NCBI RefSeq assembly: GCF_019457905.1 | Contig: NZ_JAHZSV010000023.1 | Coordinates: forward strand, 1-64,000 | Reading direction: 5' to 3' | Length of the DNA stretch: 64,000 nt | Source: Flagellimonas abyssi | GTDB taxonomy: Bacteria; Bacteroidota; Bacteroidia; Flavobacteriales; Flavobacteriaceae | In this document: positions 29,022-38,261 of the stretch, piece by piece | How the letters are laid out: every line of letters starts with the position of its first letter | Position numbering within the stretch: the stretch's first letter is position 1 | The notes under the pieces: generated by a model | Seen by the model: only the letters and a program-made list of their open reading frames with translations | What the model was told of the DNA's origin: nothing | Database searches by the model: none | Translations under genes and position numbers: made by a program

Positions 29022-30890
29022 ATGGAAGAAAAGAAGCTGGATATTAAATCCATTATTGGATTTGTACTGATTTTTGGGATACTCATTTTTATGTTTTTCC
29101 AAAATCAGCCAACGCCAGAAGAGCTTGAAGCTCAAAAAGCAGAACAAGCACGAATAGAAGCTGAGGCCGCCAAGAAGGAGCAGGAGGTTAAAACAGCCCC
29201 TGTCAAGGAGACCAAGACCATAGATCTTAACGATTCCACTGCTGTTGCCAATTACAAAAGTACTGTCGGGGCCTTTGGATTTACCCAAACCTCGGAAGGT
29301 ACTACGGTTTTGGAGAACGAAGTACTGTTTTTGGAAATCGCCAATAAAGGAGGGCAGATTGTTGAGGCAAAAATGAAGGAATTTGTAACCTTCGATTCGA
29401 TTCCCGTGTATTTGGTGAAGGACGGAAATGCCAACTTTGCATTGAACTTTACCACATCGGATAACCGAGTATTGAGCACGGCCGATTTATATTTTGAACC
29501 ATCCCTTACCCAAAGCGGTGATAATAAGGTGCTGTCCATGAAGGCAAAAGTTGCCAACGGCAAATTTTTGGAGTACCGCTACGAGATGAAACCGAATGAG
29601 TATTTGGTGGATTTTACCATTCGTTCCCAAGGGTTGAACGGGGTTTTTAATACTAGTAAACCCGTTACTTTGGAGTGGGATCTCAAAGGAATCCGACATA
29701 ACAAGAGCGTACAGTACGAAAACAGATATACCCGTTTAACGTACAACCACGATGATGGTGATATCAGTAAACTTTCGGAGAGCAGTGATTTTGATGAAGA
29801 GACCGAGGAGGATGTAAAATGGTTATCGTACCGTCAGCATTTCTTTAGCTCTATTTTGGCAACCGACAATCATTTTAAAACTGCAGATTTAACTTCTACC
29901 AATTTGGTCGAGGAAGAAAGCAAAGAGCTACATTTTACCAAAGAATATAGCACAAGGGCGCCTTTGGAATTCCAGGGGGGCGAAATATCGCAGGACATGC
30001 ATTGGTATTACGGGCCTACGGATGTAAAGGTACTGGATGATTACAAGGATTTGGGACTGGCCGACTCTATTCCATTCGGATGGGGGATTTTCGGTTGGAT
30101 CAACCGATATGTGTTCACACCATTCTACACATTCTTAAGTTCGTTCTTGCCCTACGGTATCGCCATTGTAATCATGACCATTTTGGTGCGATTGGCATTA
30201 TCGCCGGTGACCTATAAATCCTATTTGTCGCAGGCCAAGATGAAGGTATTGAAACCTGAGATTTCAGAAATCAACGAAAAGTATAAGGACAACGCCATGA
30301 AAAAGCAGCAGGAGACCATGAAGGTCTACAATAAAGCTGGTGTAAGCCCTATGAGTGGATGTGTTCCCGCTTTATTGCAGTTGCCTATTTTCTATTCCCT
30401 GTTCATGTTTTTCCCAACGTCGTTTGCGTTGCGTCAGAAACCTTTCTTATGGGCCGAGGATCTATCATCCTATGATACCATTTTTGAGTTGCCGTTCACC
30501 ATACCTTTTTATGGAGACCACGTCTCACTGTTCCCGATTTTGGCTTCGATTGCCATTTTCTTCTACATGCAGATGACCACTGGTCAGAGTATGCAGATGC
30601 AGCAGCAGCCCGGTATGCCGAACATGAAGTTCATTATGTACCTATCGCCTATTATGATGTTGTTCTTTTTTAACAACTATGCGAGTGGATTGAGTTTGTA
30701 CTACTTTATCTCCAACTTGATTACCATCTTTATTATGTTGGCCATCAAGAATTATATCTTGGACGAGAATAAAATCCATGCTCAGATTCAGGAGAATAAG
30801 AAAAAGCCTAAAAAAGAGAACAAGTTCCAGCGCAAGATGCGCGAAATGATGGAACAGGCCGAAGAGCAAAAAAAATCAGGAAGAAGATAA
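29022..30890 (+). CDS. yidC: Membrane protein insertase YidC
   Basis: A 622-residue YidC/Oxa1 insertase, which inserts and folds inner-membrane proteins with or without SecYEG. The first membrane segment is at residues 8-26 (IIGFVLIFGILIFMFF), followed by a large periplasmic domain (residues about 75-355). The five-helix core follows from about residue 370, with MSGCVPALLQLPIFYSLFMF and the conserved Arg in ILVRLALSPVTYKSY. The C-terminus is strongly basic (KKPKKENKFQRKMREM), which can contact the ribosome. The length suits Bacteroidota. Confidence 0.95.
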   Translation: MEEKKLDIKSIIGFVLIFGILIFMFFQNQPTPEELEAQKAEQARIEAEAAKKEQEVKTAPVKETKTIDLNDSTAVANYKSTVGAFGFTQTSEGTTVLENEVLFLEIANKGGQIVEAKMKEFVTFDSIPVYLVKDGNANFALNFTTSDNRVLSTADLYFEPSLTQSGDNKVLSMKAKVANGKFLEYRYEMKPNEYLVDFTIRSQGLNGVFNTSKPVTLEWDLKGIRHNKSVQYENRYTRLTYNHDDGDISKLSESSDFDEETEEDVKWLSYRQHFFSSILATDNHFKTADLTSTNLVEEESKELHFTKEYSTRAPLEFQGGEISQDMHWYYGPTDVKVLDDYKDLGLADSIPFGWGIFGWINRYVFTPFYTFLSSFLPYGIAIVIMTILVRLALSPVTYKSYLSQAKMKVLKPEISEINEKYKDNAMKKQQETMKVYNKAGVSPMSGCVPALLQLPIFYSLFMFFPTSFALRQKPFLWAEDLSSYDTIFELPFTIPFYGDHVSLFPILASIAIFFYMQMTTGQSMQMQQQPGMPNMKFIMYLSPIMMLFFFNNYASGLSLYYFISNLITIFIMLAIKNYILDENKIHAQIQENKKKPKKENKFQRKMREMMEQAEEQKKSGRR

Positions 30891-30924
30891 CCTGCAAGAA
30901 AATTACTTTTTGGACAAAATAAAA

Positions 30925-30957
30925 AAACTCCCTCAAGATTGCCTTGGGGGAGTTTCC
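30925..30957 (-). terminator. Hairpin downstream of yidC, stronger on the minus strand
   Basis: ACTCCCTCAAG pairs with CTTGGGGGAGT. On the minus strand it ends in seven T; on the plus strand only TTT follows. It can end yidC, but its better orientation points to a leftward transcript. Confidence 0.65.
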
Positions 30958-31105
30958 ATTTACAGGTATAGTTTGGAAAGATTTGGGACTCCAAAGATGC
31001 GGCATTACCTAGACTGAAAAAATTAATAGTTGTAAAACAGCCGCTTTTTGTGGGTAAATATTCCGATGTTGATGTGTCATCGATAAACGGTAACATGTAC
31101 ACGAT

Positions 31106-31141
31106 AAAAAGCCCCCTCAAAATTAATTGAGGGGGCTTTTA
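31106..31141 (-). terminator. Bidirectional terminator of the fasciclin gene
   Basis: AAAAGCCCCCTCAA pairs with TTGAGGGGGCTTTT around a 6-nt loop, with T tracts on both strands. It lies just past the stop of the fasciclin gene and faces yidC on the other side. Confidence 0.85.
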
Positions 31142-31167
31142 AACACTATCTATCAATCAAAAATCAG

Positions 31168-33036
31168 TTAGTTTGATGTATCCGGTATAAGAACGGTATC
31201 CACAACGTGAATCACACCGTTGATGGCCTGTACATCCACAGCATCTATACCAATGCCCGTGTTTCCTGCACCGTCGGTAATATCGGCGATGTTATCACCT
31301 GTACCTGGTAGGTTGATGGTGATCATGTCACCTTCCAAAGTTGTTGCTGTAGCGCCGTCGCTGAGGTCGCCTGAGCGAACATTGGCTCCTGCCACAACGT
31401 GATGTTGAAGTATCGGAGTCAAGTCAGCTTCACCAGGAATACTTGCAAGCGAGGCAAATGCGTCATTTGTAGGAGCAAATATGGTGAATGGATCACTTCC
31501 GTTACCATCTTGGGCGGACAGTACACTAACAAAATCTGTTCCCGGTGTCAACTCTGTCAATGCTTGTACCAAAGTAGAGAAGGTAGGATCGGCAGTAGCA
31601 AAAGTCACTACGGTCGGCAAGTCTATTACGGCATCCACTGTATGGATTACTCCGTTGCTGGCTACAATATCCGCCATTACCACACTACTGGTTCCGTTCA
31701 ATGTAACACCATCATCGGTATTTACGTAGAGGCTTAAGTTTTCGTCTGTTGCGAATTCTGCCTCAGTTGTGTAATAGGTATTGGTCAAATCCGAGCGGAA
31801 GGCAGCGGCGCCCATCACCACATGATTGGCCAAAATGGCATTGATATCATTTGAATTTGGATTTGTGAATGCGCTGAATGCGTCGTTTCCTGGAGCAAAT
31901 ACGGTGAAAAGTTCTTCTTCGTTGGATAACAAATCGGTGAAAGTAGTATTGCCTCCGTCCGTTAAGGCTGCAACTAAAGACGAAAACCCTGGGTTGGCAA
32001 CCGCATGGTCCACAATGTTAGGGATATCTATTACGGCATCCACCACATGAACAATACCGTTCAAAGCTTTAACATCCTGATTTACAACAGAAGATACGCC
32101 GTTAAAGGTAACACCATCCGAAGTATCGAAGAACAAACTTACCATTTGGTCTCCAGCTCCTGTGGCCATAGTACTTGTGTAACCAGAACCAAGCCCAGTC
32201 AAATCTTCCGAGGAAATTTCACCACTAATAACGTGGTTAAGCAATACGTTGGTCAAAACGTCAACAGGGATGTCATCCAAAGTTGCGCCATCGAGGAATG
32301 TCTCGAATGCTTCGTCCGTGGGAGCCAATACGGTAAATGGTCCGTCACCTCGCAATACGGTAGGCAAGTCGCCATTGGCTGCGGTAAGCGCGGCAACCAA
32401 ATTTTCTAGATTCTCATTTCCAATGGCCAAATCAGTTATAGGTACAAGGATGATATCTGCCAACTCGTCCAAAATGGCTTGTGGCAACAATACTTTATCT
32501 ATTATATGAACCACTCCGTTGGAAACCTCGATGTCCGCATCAACCACTTTGGCAGGAACATCGGTAGCATCTTGTATAAAGACATCACCATCAATATCTA
32601 TCTGGAGAGAAGAGCCTTGTAATGTAGTTAGGCTCATTCCATCACTCAAATCTGTGGAAAATGCAGCATCTGCCACTACGTGATAAGTAAGAATTACAGC
32701 AAGTAAATCTTGTAATTGTTGAGAACTAAAGTCATCTAACGAATCAAAACCATCCAATTGGGCAAGCAAATCGTTGAATGCTTCGTTGGTCGGGGCAAAT
32801 ACGGTAAATGGTCCTTCACCGCTAAGAGCTGTAATCAAATCATTGTTGGCACTTTCATCTGCCTTTTGAAGCGCAGCAACCAAAGTACTCAATTCTGAAG
32901 TTGCTTGGGCTGCCTCTACAATATTGGCATCCTCTTCCATTGGTGGTGTTGGGCCGTTGTCGTCATTGGAGCAAGAGGTCGCACCAATAAATAAGAGCAA
33001 TAATGTCAGTCGGCTTAAGTGTTTTAGAGTTTTCAT
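31168..33036 (-). CDS. Lipoprotein with four fasciclin domains
   Basis: A 622-residue secreted lipoprotein with a lipobox (LFIGATSCSND, Cys near 23). Four FAS1 domains follow, at about residues 40-185, 195-335, 340-475 and 480-618. Each has a GPFTVFAPTNEAF-like H1 motif and a VIHVVDAVL-like H2 motif. FAS1 domains mediate cell or matrix adhesion and are plentiful in marine Bacteroidota. The domains are divergent repeats of one another, so internal duplication shaped the gene. It has a bidirectional terminator downstream. Confidence 0.9.
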   Translation of the reverse strand: MKTLKHLSRLTLLLLFIGATSCSNDDNGPTPPMEEDANIVEAAQATSELSTLVAALQKADESANNDLITALSGEGPFTVFAPTNEAFNDLLAQLDGFDSLDDFSSQQLQDLLAVILTYHVVADAAFSTDLSDGMSLTTLQGSSLQIDIDGDVFIQDATDVPAKVVDADIEVSNGVVHIIDKVLLPQAILDELADIILVPITDLAIGNENLENLVAALTAANGDLPTVLRGDGPFTVLAPTDEAFETFLDGATLDDIPVDVLTNVLLNHVISGEISSEDLTGLGSGYTSTMATGAGDQMVSLFFDTSDGVTFNGVSSVVNQDVKALNGIVHVVDAVIDIPNIVDHAVANPGFSSLVAALTDGGNTTFTDLLSNEEELFTVFAPGNDAFSAFTNPNSNDINAILANHVVMGAAAFRSDLTNTYYTTEAEFATDENLSLYVNTDDGVTLNGTSSVVMADIVASNGVIHTVDAVIDLPTVVTFATADPTFSTLVQALTELTPGTDFVSVLSAQDGNGSDPFTIFAPTNDAFASLASIPGEADLTPILQHHVVAGANVRSGDLSDGATATTLEGDMITINLPGTGDNIADITDGAGNTGIGIDAVDVQAINGVIHVVDTVLIPDTSN

Positions 33037-33214
33037 GTTGTCTATAGATGTTTGTTTAACTATTTAAAACTAACATTAAACAAAATAAAAACAATAATGT
33101 TTAACATTTTTACTAAAAACTTTAACAAAAATTATGGTTTTGACCTTGTGCGGGTTATAATTACCGTTTATACGCTTTAAGACAGATTTACAATTTTTAA
33201 TAGATGTCAATTTG

Positions 33215-33222
33215 TATTTTTG
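33215..33222 (+). promoter_or_regulatory. -7 element of mnmA
   Basis: TATTTTTG, an exact TAnnTTTG match, ends 18 nt before the mnmA ATG. The rest of 33037-33214 is very AT-rich and should hold the divergent fasciclin promoter, for which I find no clean match. Confidence 0.55.
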
Positions 33223-33240
33223 TAGCCTTAATCAAATGCA

Positions 33241-34431
33241 ATGAAAAAGGTTGTTGTTGGACTTTCGGGAGGAGTGGATTCGAGCGTGGCCGCTTATCTG
33301 CTCAAAGAACAGGGATATGATGTGATTGGTCTTTTCATGAAGAACTGGCATGACGATTCCGTTACCATATCCGAAGAATGTCCTTGGCTGGAAGACAGCA
33401 ACGATGCTTTGATTGTCGCGGAAAAATTGGGCATTCCTTTTCAGACTGTGGATTTGAGTGTAGAGTACAAAGAGCGTATCGTGGATTATATGTTCAATGA
33501 ATATGAAAGAGGAAGAACCCCTAATCCCGACGTGCTGTGCAATCGCGAGATAAAATTTGATGTTTTCATGAAAATCGCACTGCAATTGGGTGCGGATTAT
33601 GTGGCAACCGGTCATTACTGTAGAAAGGGAACCATCCAAAATGAAGATGGAACTGAAACCTACCAGTTGTTATCAGGTAAGGATCCCAATAAGGACCAGA
33701 GCTATTTCCTTTGTCAATTATCGCAAGAGCAATTGTCCAAGACCTTATTTCCGATTGGTGAATTATTAAAACCTGAGGTACGGAAGATTGCTGCCGAAAA
33801 TAATTTGATCACTGCCGATAAAAAAGATTCACAGGGTTTGTGTTTTATAGGGAAAGTGCATTTGCCAGAGTTTCTTCAACAAAAATTAAAACCCAAAAAA
33901 GGGATTATTGTGGAAGTTCCAAGTAATGCAACACAATTTTCCGCAGTGGTTCCCGATTTCCAAAATGAAAGGGAGAAACTTACCTTCCGTGCGGAGAAAC
34001 CTGTTTACAACGAATCGGATGGAAAGGTTGTTGGAGAGCATCAAGGTGCCCACTATTTTACCATTGGCCAGCGAAAAGGCCTAAATGTTGGCGGAACCAA
34101 GGAACCATTGTTCGTTATCGATACCGATGTGAATAAGAACATTATCTATACCGGTCAGGGAAAAGCACACCCCGGTCTGCTTAGAAATACATTGTTCATT
34201 AAAGAGGATGAACTCCATTGGGTACGCCCTGATTTAGCCTTGAAGGTAGATGAAACTATTGAGGTGATGGCACGTATCCGTTACCGACAGCCCTTGCAAC
34301 CCGCAACCCTTTATAAAGTAGAGAATGGCCTGTTCGTTGATTTCAAGGACAAGCAATCCGCTATAACCGAAGGTCAGTTTGCGGCTTGGTACCTTGATGA
34401 CGAACTGGTAGGCTCTGGGGTAATATCCTAA
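33241..34431 (+). CDS. mnmA: tRNA-specific 2-thiouridylase MnmA
   Basis: A 396-residue enzyme that puts sulfur on U34 of tRNA Lys, Glu and Gln. The N-terminal PP-loop [15 protein letters not shown] binds ATP. The catalytic Cys pair is visible in [12 protein letters not shown] and [11 protein letters not shown]. The central and C-terminal domains include [15 protein letters not shown] and [12 protein letters not shown]. It is somewhat longer than the E. coli protein because of inserts near residues 215-250, common in Bacteroidota. Monocistronic. Confidence 0.95.
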   Translation: MKKVVVGLSGGVDSSVAAYLLKEQGYDVIGLFMKNWHDDSVTISEECPWLEDSNDALIVAEKLGIPFQTVDLSVEYKERIVDYMFNEYERGRTPNPDVLCNREIKFDVFMKIALQLGADYVATGHYCRKGTIQNEDGTETYQLLSGKDPNKDQSYFLCQLSQEQLSKTLFPIGELLKPEVRKIAAENNLITADKKDSQGLCFIGKVHLPEFLQQKLKPKKGIIVEVPSNATQFSAVVPDFQNEREKLTFRAEKPVYNESDGKVVGEHQGAHYFTIGQRKGLNVGGTKEPLFVIDTDVNKNIIYTGQGKAHPGLLRNTLFIKEDELHWVRPDLALKVDETIEVMARIRYRQPLQPATLYKVENGLFVDFKDKQSAITEGQFAAWYLDDELVGSGVIS

Positions 34432-34487
34432 AGGAATTCCTTATTTATTTTCATTATTTTGGTGGGTACTACTAGAATCAAATTTCC

Positions 34488-35429
34488 ATGCAAAATAAAA
34501 TCACACAACTTTTCGGAATCGAATACCCCATAATTCAAGCAGGAATGGTCTGGGCCAGTGGTTGGCGTTTGGCCTCAGCGGTTTCAAATGCAGGCGGATT
34601 GGGATTGTTGGGTGCGGGCAGCATGTATCCCGAGGTGCTGGAGGAGCATATCATCAAATGTAAAAGAGCAACCAGTAAGCCTTTTGGGGTGAATGTTCCC
34701 ATGTTATATCCCGACATTGAAAAATTGATGGATATTATTGTGAAGCACGAGGTGAAGATAGTGTTCACTTCAGCTGGAAACCCTAAAACCTGGACTTTAT
34801 TTCTTCAAGAAAAAGGGATAACCGTCGTACATGTCGTCAGTAGCGTAAAATTTGCCTTAAAAGCCCAGGAAGCTGGAGTGGATGCCGTTGTGGCAGAAGG
34901 TTTTGAAGCAGGTGGTCATAATGGCCGTGACGAAACCACGACCATGGTATTGATTCCATCAGTAAAGGAAAAAATTGATATTCCATTGATTGCCGCGGGC
35001 GGTATTGCTACAGGAAGGGCTATGTTGGCCGCCATGGTTTTGGGTGCGGATGGTGTTCAGGTAGGGAGCAGGTTTGTAGCCTCACCAGAAGCATCTTCCC
35101 ACGAATTGTTCAAAAAATGGGTGGTAGATGCCAAAGAGGGCGATACCCAATTGACTTTAAAGGAGCTTGCACCGGTTCGATTGCTTAAAAATAAATTCTT
35201 CGACGACATTCAAAAAGCCTATGCTAGCGGAGCAACAAAAGAAGAACTGATGAAACTATTGGGAAGGGCCAGGGCCAAAAAAGGGATGTTCGAAGGTGAT
35301 ATGGAGGAAGGCGAACTGGAAATAGGACAAGTTTCCGGTTTGATCCATAACATAACTCCAGCAGCAGAAATTGTTCGTGAATTGATGGAAGAGTATCATC
35401 GGGCAAAAATAGAAATACAAGAGTATTAG
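34488..35429 (+). CDS. Nitronate monooxygenase / FabK-like flavin oxidoreductase
   Basis: A 313-residue FMN-dependent TIM-barrel enzyme of the 2-nitropropane dioxygenase family. Motifs are PIIQAGMVWASGWRLASAVSNAG at the N-terminus, AEGFEAGGHNG with the catalytic-type His, and LIAAGGIATGR followed by GADGVQVGSRF for FMN phosphate. The family mixes nitronate monooxygenases, enoyl-ACP reductase FabK and others; no neighbouring fatty-acid genes help to decide. Confidence 0.88.
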   Translation: MQNKITQLFGIEYPIIQAGMVWASGWRLASAVSNAGGLGLLGAGSMYPEVLEEHIIKCKRATSKPFGVNVPMLYPDIEKLMDIIVKHEVKIVFTSAGNPKTWTLFLQEKGITVVHVVSSVKFALKAQEAGVDAVVAEGFEAGGHNGRDETTTMVLIPSVKEKIDIPLIAAGGIATGRAMLAAMVLGADGVQVGSRFVASPEASSHELFKKWVVDAKEGDTQLTLKELAPVRLLKNKFFDDIQKAYASGATKEELMKLLGRARAKKGMFEGDMEEGELEIGQVSGLIHNITPAAEIVRELMEEYHRAKIEIQEY

Positions 35430-35474
35430 GTGGTTAGTGAACTTTTGAGAAACTTTTAATATATTTAGAGGACA

Positions 35475-35948
35475 ATGAGAACACTTATACCCATACTGCT
35501 CCTTTTTGTGCTCGCCACTAATTGTTATGGTCAAATAGGGGGAGACAAGGTACTCCATTTTGTTGGTGGGAGTCTTTTTGGTCTTGCCGGGGCAGGAATT
35601 GCAAAGCATGCAACCGAGGGGAACCGGGTTTGGACCTTCGTTGGTGCCGTTACAGGAAGCGCAATAGCGGGTGTGGCAAAGGAAGCTATTGATGCCGGAC
35701 AAAGGGAAAACGGTTGGGACAATGAGGATTTGGCTGCAACCATATTGGGCGGGATCACTGTGGGGATTGCCATAGATTTGTTTTCCAAAAAAGATAGTCG
35801 GGGACGTTTACGGGGACGGTATTCGACATTTAATTTTAATCCGAAACAGTATCCTGCGTTACGAACTACAAAATTGGTAGTTTTGGAAGGAAAACTACAG
35901 TCTTTACATACCTTGGGACTTTCTAATTACAAGCTTACCGCTAAATAA
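35475..35948 (+). CDS. YfiM/DUF2279-like exported protein
   Basis: A 157-residue protein with a signal peptide (MRTLIPILLLFVLATNCYGQ). It has the DKVLHFVGGSLFG and KEAIDAGQRENGWDNEDLAA pattern of YfiM/DUF2279 proteins, in which Asp, His, Lys, Glu and Asn positions are conserved within small hydrophobic helices. A purine-rich AGAGGA lies before the ATG. The last 40 residues have no recognisable match. Its end overlaps the convergent DUF58 gene by 8 nt. Confidence 0.65.
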   Translation: MRTLIPILLLFVLATNCYGQIGGDKVLHFVGGSLFGLAGAGIAKHATEGNRVWTFVGAVTGSAIAGVAKEAIDAGQRENGWDNEDLAATILGGITVGIAIDLFSKKDSRGRLRGRYSTFNFNPKQYPALRTTKLVVLEGKLQSLHTLGLSNYKLTAK

Positions 35949-37272
35949 TTCCCCTAGCTTTTATCTCCAAATATTTATTGATGGTATTTACCGTCAGTTC
36001 CTCAGGTTTGGTCAAGATGGTCTGTATACCATACTTTTGGAGTTCTTTTTGCATGAGTCTTTTCTCCAATGAAAACTTTTCGGCAATCGTCTTATGGTAA
36101 ATGGATTGTAAATCCTCGGCATCCGTTGCAATCAAGGATTCCAATTCTGTGTTCTCAAAGAAAATAACGACCAACACATGTTTTTTTGCCATTGCCAAAA
36201 TAAAGGGCAATTGTCGTTTAAGGCCTGATATATGCTCAAAATTGGTATAGAGCAGTAACAGACTGCGTTGGTTTACTTTTCGTTTTACATGGGCATAGAG
36301 CAATCCAAAGTCCGAATCGGAATAATCCGTGGAAATGTTGTACAGACTCTCCATTATGGTGTTGAGGTGCGTGATTTTTTGCACGGCAGGAACAAAAGTC
36401 TCAATCTTTTTGGAGAAGGTCAATAATCCCGTTTTGTCGTTTCTTTTGAGTGCAACATTGGAAAAAGCCAAGGCGGAGTTGATAGCGTAGTCCAATAAGC
36501 TCAATCCGTCAAAAGGCATTTTCATCACCCTGCCCGTATCAATAATCGAGTAAATAGGTTGGGATTTTTCGTCCTGATATTGGTTTACCATTAGTTGGCT
36601 CCTTTTTGCGGTAGCTTTCCAGTTGATGGTGCGCACATCATCCCCCTTAATATATTCCTTGATCTGTTCAAATTCTTGGGTATGCCCGATACGTCGTATT
36701 TTCTTCAATCCAAATTCTGTTAAACGATTGCTCGTGGCCAAAAAATCATATTGCTGCATTTGTATGATGGATGGGTAAACGGGTACCATTTGGTCCTTCT
36801 GGAACACATACTTCCTTTTAATGATGCGAATAGGCGAAGAGGCAAAAACGATCAAATTGCCGAAAATATACTCCCCACGTTCTACGGGACGCACGGAGTA
36901 CTCGAAAAAATGGGGCTCTCCTTTTTGTAATTGGATCTTGTGTTGAAAATCCCTTTTTTGAAATTGCACGGGCAATTCATCGATAACCATGACCCCTGTT
37001 TTAAAAGGATACTTCGAATTGAGATGTACCGACAAGATGTTTTCGTCGCTGTTGGACAGTTTTTGCGGTGGATTTCGATGGGCTTGTATGCCATTTTTCG
37101 TGGCGTACATCAAGTAGAGGTCCAGAAAGAAAAGGGCCAATAGCAGGTAGACCAATAACCACGCGATGGGATACAGCATCGGCACCCAATAGGAAATCAC
37201 AAAGCATGCGGACAGTACGGCAATGTACCGAAAGAAGGTGTTGTGTATGTACAGTGACCGAAGAAATTTCAT
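35941..37272 (-). CDS. DUF58 domain protein
   Basis: A 443-residue protein with two N-terminal membrane segments (residues about 13-50) and a C-terminal DUF58/vWA-like domain. The DUF58 hallmark is present: IKGDDVRTINWKATAKRSQLMVNQYQ, followed by SIIDTGRVM, a MIDAS-type position. DUF58 proteins pair with MoxR AAA+ ATPases, as here: the moxR-like gene ends 2 nt upstream. It is the last gene of a six-gene leftward operon. Confidence 0.9.
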   Translation of the reverse strand: MKFLRSLYIHNTFFRYIAVLSACFVISYWVPMLYPIAWLLVYLLLALFFLDLYLMYATKNGIQAHRNPPQKLSNSDENILSVHLNSKYPFKTGVMVIDELPVQFQKRDFQHKIQLQKGEPHFFEYSVRPVERGEYIFGNLIVFASSPIRIIKRKYVFQKDQMVPVYPSIIQMQQYDFLATSNRLTEFGLKKIRRIGHTQEFEQIKEYIKGDDVRTINWKATAKRSQLMVNQYQDEKSQPIYSIIDTGRVMKMPFDGLSLLDYAINSALAFSNVALKRNDKTGLLTFSKKIETFVPAVQKITHLNTIMESLYNISTDYSDSDFGLLYAHVKRKVNQRSLLLLYTNFEHISGLKRQLPFILAMAKKHVLVVIFFENTELESLIATDAEDLQSIYHKTIAEKFSLEKRLMQKELQKYGIQTILTKPEELTVNTINKYLEIKARGII

Positions 37273-37274
37273 GC

Positions 37275-38261
37275 CTATCTGGGGATTTCAACGGATTCCA
37301 TGATCATGGTGACCACATTTTCGGTGGTCATGCCTTCCATTTCACGCTCAGGTGTCAAGATTACGCGGTGGTTGAGTACGGGGATCAATGCTTTTTTTAC
37401 ATCTTCGGGAATTACAAAATCCCTTCCGGAAATAGCGGCAAATGCCTTGGCCGCCGTTAAAGTGGCGATGGATGCCCTAGGTGATGCCCCCAAGTATAAA
37501 TGTGGATGATTTCGGGTCTGTGTAATGATATTGGCGATGTAATCCAATATTTTTTGTTCCACCACCACTTCATGAATGTTCTTTTTGAACTCCGCTAGTT
37601 TTTTCGGGGTCAGTACCGCTTTTATTTTGTCCTGTGGTTTTTCACCTTTTCGTTCGTGGTGGTTCTGAAGAATGATCACCTCTTCCTCGACAGAGGGGTA
37701 ATCCACCTTAATTTTAAACAGGAAACGATCTAATTGAGCTTCCGGCAGGGCGTAAGTGCCTTCTTGCTCAATGGGATTTTGAGTGGCCAATACCATAAAT
37801 GGTTCTCCCATTTTGTAAGTGGTTCCATCGACGGTGGCTTGCCTTTCTTCCATGGTCTCAAAAAGTGCGGACTGTGTTTTGGCAGGGGCACGGTTGATTT
37901 CATCAATCAAGATGATATTGGAGAATATGGGCCCTTTTTTAAACTCAAACTCTGTCGTTTTGGAATTGAAGACCGAGGTTCCCACAATATCGCTCGGCAT
38001 AAGGTCCGGCGTAAATTGGATACGATTGAACTCCGTTTTGAGGGTTTTGGCAAAAAGTTTGGCGGTCACTGTTTTTGCTATTCCAGGGACCCCCTCGATC
38101 AAGGCATGCCCATCGGCCAAAATGGAAATGATCAAAAGCTCTATAAAATCTTTTTGACCCACAATTATGGTGGACAGTTCTTTTTTTACCTGTTCCACGG
38201 TGTCCCTTAATTCTTCCAAAGGAACCCTGCTATCAAAGTTCAAGTCATTATTTTCCATCAA
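37275..38261 (-). CDS. MoxR family AAA+ ATPase
   Basis: A 328-residue AAA+ protein of the MoxR branch. Walker A is EGVPGIAKTVTAKL near residue 58, Walker B is LIDEINRAPAKTQSALFETMEE near residue 120, and sensor 1 is VLATQNPIEQEGTYALPEAQLDRF. The lid domain has GASPRASIAT. MoxR ATPases act as chaperones that mature or remodel partner proteins, often via DUF58/vWA partners. Its start overlaps the DUF4350 gene by 14 nt. Confidence 0.93.
   Translation of the reverse strand: MMENNDLNFDSRVPLEELRDTVEQVKKELSTIIVGQKDFIELLIISILADGHALIEGVPGIAKTVTAKLFAKTLKTEFNRIQFTPDLMPSDIVGTSVFNSKTTEFEFKKGPIFSNIILIDEINRAPAKTQSALFETMEERQATVDGTTYKMGEPFMVLATQNPIEQEGTYALPEAQLDRFLFKIKVDYPSVEEEVIILQNHHERKGEKPQDKIKAVLTPKKLAEFKKNIHEVVVEQKILDYIANIITQTRNHPHLYLGASPRASIATLTAAKAFAAISGRDFVIPEDVKKALIPVLNHRVILTPEREMEGMTTENVVTMIMESVEIPR

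Noticed and set aside
31168..33036. Internal repeats in the fasciclin gene as possible tandem DNA repeats
   Set aside because: The repetition is at protein-domain level and diverged in DNA; it reflects four FAS1 domains, not a DNA repeat array.
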